Part shown: one piece after another, positions 1 through 4,698 of the stretch
Numbering within the stretch: the stretch's first letter is position 1
How the letters are laid out: every line of letters begins with the position of its first letter
Source of the DNA: Deltaproteobacteria bacterium
GTDB taxonomy: Bacteria > Desulfobacterota > Desulfobacteria > Desulfobacterales > JAFDDL01
Length of the DNA stretch: 6,035 nt
NCBI GenBank assembly: GCA_019310865.1
Contig: JAFDDL010000247.1
Coordinates: 1 to 6,035 of the forward strand
Direction of reading: 5' to 3'
The notes under the pieces: generated by a model
What the model saw: only the letters and a program-made list of their open reading frames with translations
What the model was told of the DNA's origin: nothing
The model's database searches: none
Position numbers and translations under genes: made by a program

Positions 1-539
1 TTGTTAGCCCATTCCGACCAATTAGGGCACTCATTTGTGATAAATTTTTTCATTTCCTTTTTGTCTTTGATATTATTACGTCTTTTTTTCCATTCATCTA
101 AAAGATATCCAAAACATTCACCTGGAACATCAGTGGCCCAATCTTTGAATTCCGACCCAGAGTCTTCTTCGTATTGATATATTCCTTTTAAAATTCCCAT
201 ACAGTAGAGTTTGGATTCTTGATGCATTTTCAAATCAAACAATCTATACAGCTCTTGAAGGAATGGCTCTAACGCTTCTTCGAACAATTCTACGGCCATA
301 TCCTCTGGTGAAGTATAGCCATCTGTTCTAGGGCCTGCACGATCCCACAATTCATGAACATCAATCCCATCCAATGAACCAAAAACATCATTACAAACCG
401 CTTCAACATCAACATTTCTGAATAAATCTTCAGCTAATTCGATAATTCTCTTTTTTAGTTTTTTATCGGTTTTGGAGATTTGCTTAAGAATTTCTAAAGC
501 CTCACCTGGTGATATCTTATTAAAAATATCGTCTTTCAT
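1..539 (-). CDS. Unrecognised acidic cassette protein, cut by left window edge
   Basis: An open frame starts at ATG 539 (MKDDIFNKISPGEALEIL) and runs without a stop to the window edge, giving 179 complete codons. I do not recognise the family. The protein looks soluble, with no signal peptide or membrane segment. It is rich in Asp/Glu and aromatic residues, has an early Lys-rich helix (about residues 19-32), and is predicted mainly helical. A Trp-rich stretch (EFKDWATDVPGECFGYLLDEW) lies near residues 132-152. The start follows the attC-like box by 28 nt, and the leader holds only a weak purine-rich ribosome site. The position right after an attC-like site, on the same strand as the upstream cassette gene, suggests it is the CDS of the next integron cassette. 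Codon use is AT-rich compared with the genes to the right. I am sure it is coding, but its function is unknown. Confidence 0.75.
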   Translation of the reverse strand, partial: MKDDIFNKISPGEALEILKQISKTDKKLKKRIIELAEDLFRNVDVEAVCNDVFGSLDGIDVHELWDRAGPRTDGYTSPEDMAVELFEEALEPFLQELYRLFDLKMHQESKLYCMGILKGIYQYEEDSGSEFKDWATDVPGECFGYLLDEWKKRRNNIKDKKEMKKFITNECPNWSEWAN

Positions 540-560
540 AATTTTCTAATTCTTTATGGA

Positions 561-621
561 ACCGAACGTTACTAACGCAGCCGCGCGGCTTTTTGCGTCG
601 GCTGCATTAGCCTTGTTCGGC
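561..621 (-). other. attC-like integron recombination site
   Basis: Read on the minus strand, the site opens with an R''-like box GCCGAAC (621-615) and ends with an R'-like box GTTCGGT (567-561). These pair over six bases (CCGAAC/GTTCGG). Inside is a 12-bp stem, 572-583 with 599-610, with one T-G mismatch. A 15-nt loop (584-598) and a 4+4 nt unpaired spacer between outer and inner stems complete it. The size (61 bp), the two-tier stem, the AAC...GTT ends and the orientation relative to the genes all fit attC sites. The core departs from the GTTRRRY consensus at one position (C in GTTCGG). The frame-corrected stop of the upstream gene (630-632) is only 8 nt from the site and the next gene starts 21 nt after it, which is the tight spacing of gene cassettes. 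No integrase gene is in the window. Confidence 0.75.
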
Positions 622-629
622 CCTTTCAA

Positions 630-690
630 TTATGCCTTATGAATGATTTCTTTCAAATCCTCATCAAGAAGTTCCCAAAGATGAGGATGG
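630..690 (-). pseudogene. Out-of-frame C-terminal tail of the nucleotidyltransferase
   Basis: One extra C in the CC at 689-690 separates the present stop (TGA 666-664) from an otherwise natural end. Reading from 689 gives HPHLWELLDEDLKEIIHKA and TAA at 632-630. The tail is amphipathic and continues the helical DIARLV segment. Its stop falls 8 nt before the attC-like site, as in compact cassettes. This is either a real frameshift mutation or a sequencing or assembly error. Confidence 0.65.
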
Positions 691-1161
691 CTTTGCTACC
701 AAGCGGGCAATATCACCGAGATCTATAAGTTTTTTACTTTGCCTTCTTTCCGTATCTCGCCAAGCTTTGCCTTTTCCCTGCAAAGTGTCCTCTAAAGACG
801 CAACTCGCATAAGAATTCCGTGGATGTCTGCCGGAACGGAACGACTGGGGAAATCTTTATAGAAATATTCCGTACTCAATTGAATACTCACCTTAGAATG
901 GCCGTGAAAATTAATAGACCATTGAAAACGTTCCGATTTGAATCCCGCATCCTCAAGTAATTTCGTCGCAAGTTCCACAGATTCCGCAGCGACTACGAAA
1001 TCAACGTCTTGTGTGACCATGGGTTCATCAGCCCAATGATTCACCGCTACTCCTCCGATTGCGCACCATGAAAGGTCTGCCCGCTCTAAACAATCAACCA
1101 TGCGCATAACATCGTCTGTACCACCTGCAGTCTGCCAGTCATAAAATTTCTTTGGAGTCAT
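664..1161 (-). CDS. Nucleotidyltransferase-fold protein (cassette gene, frameshifted 3' end)
   Basis: The start is set at ATG 1161 (MTPKKFYDW), which has an AAGGA ribosome site 9 nt upstream. The frame stays open further upstream to ATG 1341, but that stretch lies in repeat DNA. The 165-residue product carries IGGVAVNHW (about residues 35-43) and TQDVDFVV (50-57), a Gly-Gly loop followed by a D-x-D pair. That is the signature of the nucleotidyltransferase fold used by MNT-, AbiEii- and DUF6036-like proteins. The substrate cannot be told; relatives are found as small solo cassette genes and as toxin or modifier enzymes. The C-terminal end appears frameshifted. After residue 157 the present frame reads PSSSLGTS and stops, whereas a shift at bases 689-690 restores HPHLWELLDEDLKEIIHKA, ending at 630. 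That tail suits the preceding DLGDIARLV helix. Loss of this last helix may or may not destroy activity. Confidence 0.8.
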   Translation of the reverse strand: MTPKKFYDWQTAGGTDDVMRMVDCLERADLSWCAIGGVAVNHWADEPMVTQDVDFVVAAESVELATKLLEDAGFKSERFQWSINFHGHSKVSIQLSTEYFYKDFPSRSVPADIHGILMRVASLEDTLQGKGKAWRDTERRQSKKLIDLGDIARLVAKPSSSLGTS

Positions 1162-1190
1162 GTTTTGATCCTTAAAGTTGTTTTCTTCGT

Positions 1191-1330
1191 GCCGAACGTG
1201 GAGCTGTGGGGCCGGGAAGTGCAACCCCAAAGCAGGTTTAAAAGGTACGAAACTATTGCCAGCCAGGGCGTTGAAAAAAGCCTCGGCTTTTCCCGGTCCC
1301 ACACCAGCGATTGGTTCCAGCGATTCGTTA
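1191..1330 (-). repeat. Degenerate attC-like long inverted repeat upstream of the cassette gene
   Basis: On the minus strand the element ends in GTTCGGC (1197-1191), preceded by AC, matching the end box of the attC-like site at 561-621. The cassette gene starts 29 nt after it. A 14-bp stem with one wobble pairs TGTGGGACCGGGAA with TTCCCGGCCCCACA across a long loop. A smaller inner hairpin, AAAAGCC/GGCTTTT, lies within the loop. I could not find a clean matching outer R'' box, so it may be a damaged or unusual attC or simply structured leader DNA. The open frame that continues through it (to ATG 1341) is probably fortuitous. Confidence 0.4.
1304..1329. repeat. 13-bp tandem duplication
   Basis: Two adjacent copies, CCAGCGATTGGTT (1304-1316) and CCAGCGATTCGTT (1317-1329), differ at one base. 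The duplication lies in the outer arm of the attC-like inverted repeat and may explain why that element lacks a canonical outer box. Confidence 0.8.
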
Positions 1331-1347
1331 TATTCCGACATAGATAA

Positions 1348-1376
1348 ATGATAACTAATTTAGATTGATGTGTAAA
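1348..1376 (-). promoter_or_regulatory. Sigma70-type promoter reading into the cassette genes
   Basis: On the minus strand a -35 box TTTACA (1376-1371) and a -10 box TATCAT (1353-1348) are 17 nt apart, each matching five of six consensus bases. The expected start is near 1341, so the transcript would begin with the structured 1191-1330 leader and continue into the nucleotidyltransferase and beyond. The surroundings are AT-rich. No integrase gene lies beside it, so it cannot be called an integron Pc promoter with confidence. Confidence 0.6.
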
Positions 1377-1437
1377 TATTTCTTTGTCTCATCGAACAAT
1401 TATTATTAACAAAAATATGTTAAATATGGGTTATTGT

Positions 1438-1704
1438 TTAGGCTTCAGCCAATTGATCCCCCAGATCCAGGATATTAGGCCGTTCCAGATGCAAACTTTC
1501 AATGAATAATGATTTGTCGTTTTTCAGGTTTTTATAATCAAAGGCAACAATATCCGTGACCAGGCCTTTGGCCGTGGTATTTCCAACATTGGTGGCAGTC
1601 ACAATGGTTTCTGCAATCGACTTGCTTTCATCCAACGCCCAGGCGTCTGCACCGGCATATCCCGAAAGCCCCACCAGAAAAATGGCAAATGTAAAAAGGT
1701 ACGT
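1438..1704 (-). pseudogene. Start-less piece of a small secreted protein
   Basis: The frame is open from the stop at 1734-1732 down to TAA 1440-1438, but it has no ATG. The only usable start is GTG 1674 (78 codons), which lies inside the hydrophobic stretch. The upstream residues TYLFTFAIFLVGLSGYAG followed by ADAWA-LDE look like a signal peptide with an A-x-A cleavage site, so the natural start was probably just upstream and is gone. The mature part (about 60 residues) ends with LHLERPNILDLGDQLAEA and has no motif I recognise. It was probably exported to the periplasm. Loss of the start codon next to the junction with the plus-strand ATPase piece points to a deletion or recombination point near 1705-1720. 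If the GTG is used instead, a short cytoplasmic product is conceivable but less likely. Confidence 0.5.
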
Positions 1705-1719
1705 ATCCCCAGGGCGCCG

Positions 1720-1926
1720 GTGACCCGATTGTCATGTATCGTCAGATCGAGTCGGCTTTCGGGCGGCTATGGAAATGGGGAGGGACTTAAGATGCTTGAC
1801 AAATACATCCCCGACGCGTTCCCTCTCGGAAAAGCCCTTGTATACGGCGGCAAGCGGTACGAAGTCCGAGAAGGCATCCAAATATTAACCATTCACCACA
1901 TCCATGATTTTTTGGACGGTATATAG
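1720..1926 (+). pseudogene. Probable C-terminal piece of a DUF4143-type ATPase
   Basis: The frame reads from GTG 1720 or ATG 1792 to TAG 1926. From residue 25 it reads MLDKYIPDAFPLGKALVYGG, then KRYEVREGIQIL, and ends HHIHDFLDGI. This resembles the extreme C-terminus of AAA ATPases of the AAA_14/DUF4143 group, where a helix is followed by a Y-P-D-A-x-P-like turn, a valine-rich strand with a Gly-Gly, and a final 'EGI-x-V/I-L' strand. The first 24 codons (Gly/Ser-rich) look like unrelated junction sequence. The Walker A and B parts are absent, so it cannot be an active ATPase. The family call is from memory of the pattern and is moderate only; a small free-standing hypothetical protein is the alternative. 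It is followed, 33 nt later on the same strand, by the DUF5615 piece. Confidence 0.45.
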
Positions 1927-1959
1927 CCAAAGGTTAATCGACAGGCTGGAAAATGCGGT

Positions 1960-2151
1960 ATGAAAATCCTTGTCGATGAGAATATTCCAGCAACAACGGT
2001 AACTGAGTTGCGTGAACCGGGCTTGGGCCGCGAAGACGGTGAGTGCCTGTTTCCCGGTCAGAAAAATGCAGGAATTCTGCCAACGGAGATGAGAAGGGAT
2101 TTTCAAACACCTCTAAACTATATCGCCGTTAATAATTCCGGACAAATGTAA
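1960..2151 (+). pseudogene. N-terminal piece of a DUF5615 PIN-like toxin
   Basis: The first 19 residues, MKILVDENIPATTVTELRE (1960-2016), match the opening of DUF5615/Mut7-C PIN-like proteins: a first strand ending in the catalytic Asp (D6), then ENIP and a helix. In this family the next strand normally reads GHDV followed by an acidic nuclease centre. Here the sequence changes instead to PGLGREDGECLFPGQKNAG and ends at 63 residues, against about 110-120 in the family. The remaining PIN acidic residues are missing, so nuclease activity is not expected. Relatives act as RNase toxins, usually with a DUF433 antitoxin just upstream. No such antitoxin is present; the upstream piece is ATPase-like. 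The ribosome site is weak. The 3' end runs antiparallel into the tail of the hydrolase gene (overlap 2118-2151). Confidence 0.6.
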
Positions 2152-2987
2152 AAGTTGATTCCATCGACCTCATATTGTCGCATGCTGAATCCATACGCTT
2201 CAATTATGCTATGACCGACTTCACCTGCATTGACCTTTTTAACTGCCCCGAGCACCTTGTTCAGACAGTCTGTATCGACAAGCTGATTTCCATGGGTATT
2301 GTAATGAAACCTCCTCGGCAAAGCTTCCAGTTTCTCCAAGTCCTTTTCATACAGTACCGGATCCCTGACAAGGTTCCATTCCGGATGAACGCTGTCGCCC
2401 GTGAAAATTAGCCGGTTGTCTGCATCATAGAGACAGACGGAGTCTTCCGTATGTCCCAGGGTTCTTATAACCCTGAATTGCCTGTTGCCCAGATCGATCA
2501 CTTCACCGTCACCGATAACATCGATTTTCTCACCCGGCAATGGCGGGATGAAAAATTCCTTTGGATCGTATCCCTCGGGAGGATCCGGGGGCGGCGTTAG
2601 CTCGGCCATGTAGTCCGAAAAAACCCCTTTTCGAATCCCCGCTTTCAACTTGTTCTTCCCATATCCGTTGTTGAGCAAATACACCTTTTCAAATTCCGCA
2701 CTCCCGCCTATATGATCCAGGTGTGAATGACTGAGAACCACCATGACATCATGCGCCGGAAGATTCTCAAAGCGCATCAATTCATCAAGCGCACATCTTA
2801 TACTGGCGATTCCCATCCCCGTATCGTAGAGAATGTCTTTTTCGGTGCCTGTAATCAAAAAGGAATTCACTTGTTCCCGGTGTCCCGGTTCGAAAAAAGC
2901 ATAAACATTGTTCGGCAGTTTCACAACTTCAAACCAAGCCTCACTTGTTGGGATTCTCTTTGCTTCCTTAAGATAGTTATTCTTCAT
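2118..2987 (-). CDS. Metallo-beta-lactamase-fold hydrolase
   Basis: ATG 2987 is preferred over GTG 2993 because GGAG lies 7 nt before it, giving 289 residues. The metal-binding set of the MBL fold is complete: SHSHLDHIGG (H87, H89, D91, H92), LGHTEDS (H179), FTGDSV (D198) and NTHGNQ (H232). This predicts a two-metal site, as in glyoxalase II-like and related hydrolases. The N-terminal half also has NSFLITGTEKDILYDTGMG, the usual strand pair before the metal loop. A Pro-rich insertion (about residues 131-152) sits near the active site. There is no signal peptide, so it is probably cytoplasmic. The substrate is unknown; thioesters, lactones and phosphodiesters are all possible in this superfamily. 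The start overlaps an upstream reading frame by 11 bp, suggesting translational coupling in an older operon. It looks intact and is the longest complete gene in the window. Confidence 0.93.
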   Translation of the reverse strand: MKNNYLKEAKRIPTSEAWFEVVKLPNNVYAFFEPGHREQVNSFLITGTEKDILYDTGMGIASIRCALDELMRFENLPAHDVMVVLSHSHLDHIGGSAEFEKVYLLNNGYGKNKLKAGIRKGVFSDYMAELTPPPDPPEGYDPKEFFIPPLPGEKIDVIGDGEVIDLGNRQFRVIRTLGHTEDSVCLYDADNRLIFTGDSVHPEWNLVRDPVLYEKDLEKLEALPRRFHYNTHGNQLVDTDCLNKVLGAVKKVNAGEVGHSIIEAYGFSMRQYEVDGINFYICPELLTAI

Positions 2988-3114
2988 AAGCACACTCCGG
3001 TTCGCATTTTTCCCGTTTGGAACGGGACTCGATTCGCTGTTTGATAATCTGCATTTCTTGATTCGCGTTGAACCCCATTCGTTTAAGCTCTGAAAACAGA
3101 GGTACTATTAATGT
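2977..3114 (-). pseudogene. C-terminal tail of an unrecognised gene, overlapping the hydrolase start
   Basis: A 45-codon open frame reads TLIVPLFSELKRMGFNANQE, continues with a basic helix (MQIIKQRIESRSKREK) and ends CEPECAYEE. It stops at TAA 2979-2977, eleven bases inside the hydrolase gene, a typical overlap within an operon. Upstream, the frame ends at a stop (3117-3115) and no convincing start is present, except a possible ATG at residue 12 (MGFNANQ). It therefore looks like the end of a larger gene whose 5' part was lost. A 6-bp hairpin, CCCGTT/AACGGG (3012-3026), falls within it about 25 nt before the hydrolase start. I do not recognise the family. Confidence 0.45.
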
Positions 3115-3195
3115 TCAATTTTTTCTATCAGTCTTTGCCATTTCATTATTTCATTTCGATACGGGGGGAGGGGATCAAGCTCGCCAATCAGGTTC

Positions 3196-3224
3196 AATGT
3201 AGTGGTTCACAAAATGCGTGTCAA
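3196..3224 (-). promoter_or_regulatory. Orphan sigma70 promoter facing the hydrolase
   Basis: On the minus strand a perfect -35 box TTGACA (3224-3219) is 17 nt from TACATT (3201-3196). Transcription would head toward the gene tail at 3114 and the hydrolase at 2987. Between promoter and tail there is only a 12-codon frame, MKWQRLIEKIEH (3146-3108), which could be the stump of a lost small gene. The promoter may now drive the hydrolase from about 200 nt upstream. Confidence 0.5.
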
Positions 3225-3332
3225 GCGGATTGGTTAGATTATACAAATATAGATTTTAATACCCCATCAAGGATGGTTGAAATCCCAAGCCGTCTGGCCC
3301 AGGATAAGGAGAAGGAGCTTTTAAATTCTGAA

Positions 3333-3605
3333 ATGCATCTGATCACAATATCGGGATTTCTGGGCGCAGGCAAAACCACCCTGATTCTCAATCTGGCCGA
3401 GGCCATCACGGCCAGGGGGGTGCGCGTCGCCATTCTTGTCAATGAGATCGGCATTGATGACCAATTCATGGAAGCGAACGACCTCAACGTCAGACAATTG
3501 CTGAACGGTTGTATTTGCTGTTCGCTTGACCCCACATCCCACATCCCGACCCTTGCCCCACATCTGCCCCACATATGGCGCCTTGCCCTCTTCATTTTTT
3601 CATAA
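3333..3605 (+). pseudogene. Truncated CobW/G3E-family GTPase
   Basis: From ATG 3333 the frame gives MHLITISGFLGAGKTTLILN. This is a P-loop (GFLGAGKTT, residues 8-16), followed by a second strand VRVAILVNEIG (30-40) and the LLNGCICCSL segment (57-66). The latter contains the CxCC metal-binding motif of the COG0523/CobW branch of G3E GTPases, which insert or deliver metals or cofactors (Zn, cobalamin, Ni). Homology stops right after this motif. The next codons encode a Pro/His-rich run from the CCCACAT repeat, and the frame ends at residue 90, while full proteins are about 200-350 residues. The GTPase Asp switch and the NKxD motif are missing, so it should be inactive. AAGGAG 13 nt upstream is a rather distant ribosome site. 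The frame extends upstream to 3111, but that part has no family features. Confidence 0.8.
3530..3574. repeat. CCCACAT repeat cluster with minus-strand G-quadruplex potential
   Basis: Four copies of CCCACAT occur at 3531-3537, 3538-3544, 3557-3563 and 3568-3574, the last two within TGCCCCACAT. Six C-runs of three or four bases are separated by 2-7 nt, so the minus strand satisfies the G3+N1-7 quadruplex pattern. The cluster starts exactly where the GTPase reading frame loses homology, so it may be the scar or end of an inserted element. Confidence 0.7.
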
Positions 3606-3616
3606 TGAGATTTTTC

Positions 3617-3660
3617 TTGAATATGTGCTAATATTTTGTTATCAGGAGATGATAACAAAA
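3617..3660 (+). promoter_or_regulatory. Promoter and palindromic operator of the TumE-TumA operon
   Basis: A perfect 10-bp inverted repeat, TTTTGTTATC (3634-3643) and GATAACAAAA (3651-3660), flanks a 7-nt centre. Promoter elements abut it. TTGAAT (3617-3622) is 17 nt from TATCAG (3640-3645), or alternatively an extended -10, TGCTAATAT (3626-3634), ends at the palindrome. Its position before the toxin-antitoxin genes suggests autorepression by the winged-helix antitoxin, as in other type II modules. Confidence 0.6.
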
Positions 3661-3686
3661 AAATAAAAAATTGAACCGGTTGATAA

Positions 3687-4049
3687 GTGGCTGCTAGAAG
3701 ACCAAGACTATATTCTGAGCTTGATCAGCTTCTGGATCTCGATGGTGAAATTTTCCCCATGGATAACGGTTATTGGACAAAAATCGAGGCAAAAATAGTC
3801 GAACCCAATATACACATTCCTCATGGTATCAAATATTCATTAACACTTCATGAGCGTTACAATAACAGAGTCTTGGGTTATGACAATTCGCATGGCATTA
3901 AATCAAAGAAAAAAAGAATCAGAGCAAAACGGGCGGAGTGGGACCATCGGCATGGGAGGAACACAACAGAGTTATATAAATTCAACACTCCCGGACAACT
4001 ATTAGAAGATTTCTGGAGAGACGTAATAAGAATTACCGATAAACAGTAG
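3687..4049 (+). CDS. tumE: TumE-family toxin (DUF6516)
   Basis: The 120-residue product contains the family core: GYWTKIEAKIVEPN (28-41), PHGIKYSLTLHERYNNRVLG (45-64), YDNSHGIK (65-72), EWDHRH (84-89) and a closing helix QLLEDFWRDV (104-113). This matches the DUF6516/TumE toxin group, small soluble proteins encoded immediately before a winged-helix antitoxin. The TumE-TumA pair was described as a plasmid stabilising toxin-antitoxin system; the molecular target is not evident from the sequence. The start is GTG 3687 with a poor Shine-Dalgarno, chosen because LDQLLDLDGEIF lies upstream of the next ATG (3750) and belongs to the conserved N-terminus. A weak start may keep toxin output low. It ends 10 nt before the antitoxin gene, and both share the palindromic promoter. 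It appears full length. Confidence 0.82.
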   Translation: MAARRPRLYSELDQLLDLDGEIFPMDNGYWTKIEAKIVEPNIHIPHGIKYSLTLHERYNNRVLGYDNSHGIKSKKKRIRAKRAEWDHRHGRNTTELYKFNTPGQLLEDFWRDVIRITDKQ

Positions 4050-4059
4050 AGGCCACACC

Positions 4060-4500
4060 ATGACTACAAAGGTATTGAAGGTTGGCATAATGCCCCGTGA
4101 AGAATACATGAGAAGAACTATAGCTATCGCAAGGGGGGAATACAAACCTCGAAGGTACGAACCGAAAATATGGTTCGAATCTATTAAGTCATTGTCTCAA
4201 GTATTGAGTTATGAGAACCAAGAGTTATTGAAAATTATATTTAACCATAAACCTTGTTCTATAACGGAACTCGGAGCGTTATCAAAAAGAAAAAAATCAA
4301 ATCTGTCCAGGACACTTAAGACATTAGAAAAGTATGGAATTGTTGAACTATCAAAGGTTAAAGGTAAAATTGTACCTAGAGTTAAAGCAACAGATTTCAG
4401 GGTTGAATTTGGTCTTCACTATAGCGCTCCAGTCTCTTATAAGTATAGTGAACAGTCCACCGGAGTGTGTGAGGCAGATCACAATCTGACCTTTGAGTAA
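4060..4500 (+). CDS. tumA: TumA-like winged-helix antitoxin
   Basis: The 146-residue protein starts with VLKVGIMPREEYMRRTIAIA (5-24) and RGEYKP (25-30), then WFESIKSLSQVLS (38-50). A MarR-like winged helix-turn-helix spans about 52-105, with recognition helix KKSNLSRTLKTLEKYGIVEL (78-97). The conserved part ends VKATDFRVEFGL (108-119). This matches the antitoxin/regulator paired with TumE-type toxins (also annotated HVO_A0114-like DNA-binding proteins). It should bind the toxin and repress the operon at the palindrome near 3634-3660. The last 27 residues (HYSAPVSYKYS...LTFE) are not typical, and that DNA holds a 9-bp inverted repeat. The natural C-terminus may therefore have been replaced at a junction near 4415. 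The N-terminal and DNA-binding parts look intact. An AAA ATPase piece continues in the same frame right after the stop. Confidence 0.8.
   Translation: MTTKVLKVGIMPREEYMRRTIAIARGEYKPRRYEPKIWFESIKSLSQVLSYENQELLKIIFNHKPCSITELGALSKRKKSNLSRTLKTLEKYGIVELSKVKGKIVPRVKATDFRVEFGLHYSAPVSYKYSEQSTGVCEADHNLTFE
4415..4452. repeat. Inverted repeat in the 3' end of the antitoxin gene
   Basis: TTCACTATA (4415-4423) and TATAGTGAA (4444-4452) form a perfect 9-bp stem around a 20-nt loop, with the palindrome CTTATAAG (4436-4443) against the right arm. It starts exactly where the conserved antitoxin domain ends. No T-run follows, so it is not a standard terminator. It could be a junction scar or an mRNA structure. 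Confidence 0.55.
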
Positions 4501-4698
4501 CAAAGGACAGCCTCTATCTGCAAAAGAAAAAAATGGATTCTGTGCCTGGATGAATTTCCCTATCTGGTTGCCTCGGATCCATCTTTGCCAAGTGTATTAC
4601 AACGCTGGTTGGATCACAAGAAGTCCGTCACTTTCACTCGACCTCGGGATTCCTGTTCCTGGAATTCCACGACACTTCTCAATGCACCGAATGAACCT
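4501..4698 (+). pseudogene. Internal piece of an AAA ATPase (Walker B region)
   Basis: Directly after the antitoxin stop, and in the same frame, the translation reads RKKWILCLDEFPYLVASD, then PSLPSVLQRWLDHKK. The hydrophobic strand ILCLDE is a Walker B motif. The following FPYLVASDPSLPSVLQRWLD matches the archaeal-type ATPase family often fused to a DUF234 domain. Homology fades after about 4617; downstream codons look random to TAA 4699-4701. There is no start, Walker A or C-terminal domain, so it is a remnant. It lies between the two toxin-antitoxin operons, and its end overlaps the end of the HigA-like gene on the opposite strand (4679-4698). Confidence 0.65.

Noticed and set aside
579..594. 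Plus-strand terminator-like sequence AGCCGCGCGGCT followed by five T
   Set aside because: No plus-strand gene precedes it, and it lies within the attC-like loop and stem, which explains it better.
1164..1341. N-terminal extension of the nucleotidyltransferase with a helix-hairpin-helix-like stretch (IAGVGPGKAEAFFNAL)
   Set aside because: It is encoded entirely by the inverted-repeat and tandem-duplication DNA upstream of a well-placed ribosome site at ATG 1161; the resemblance is probably chance.
1378..1440. AT-rich nested inverted repeats (AACAAT/ATTGTT, TTAAC/GTTAA) as a terminator or origin
   Set aside because: The stems are short and AT-only with no T-run in the right place; this is expected by chance in such DNA.
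1885..2106. Minus-strand open frame of 73 codons
   Set aside because: It overlaps the plus-strand DUF5615 piece and has no ribosome site or recognised motif.
2727..3044. Plus-strand open frame of 105 codons
   Set aside because: It lies antisense to the well-supported hydrolase gene and its product has no domain features.
3531..3574. CCCACAT cluster as a CRISPR array
   Set aside because: The units are only 7 bases, spacing is irregular, and there are no unique spacers of constant length.
3239..3658. Minus-strand open frame of 139 codons over the GTPase piece
   Set aside because: It is the complement of a clear P-loop gene; the residues look random and the start lies inside the toxin-antitoxin operator.
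4651..4674. Imperfect inverted repeat around GGAATTCC as a terminator for the HigA-like gene
   Set aside because: The arms do not pair cleanly and no T-run follows on the minus strand.
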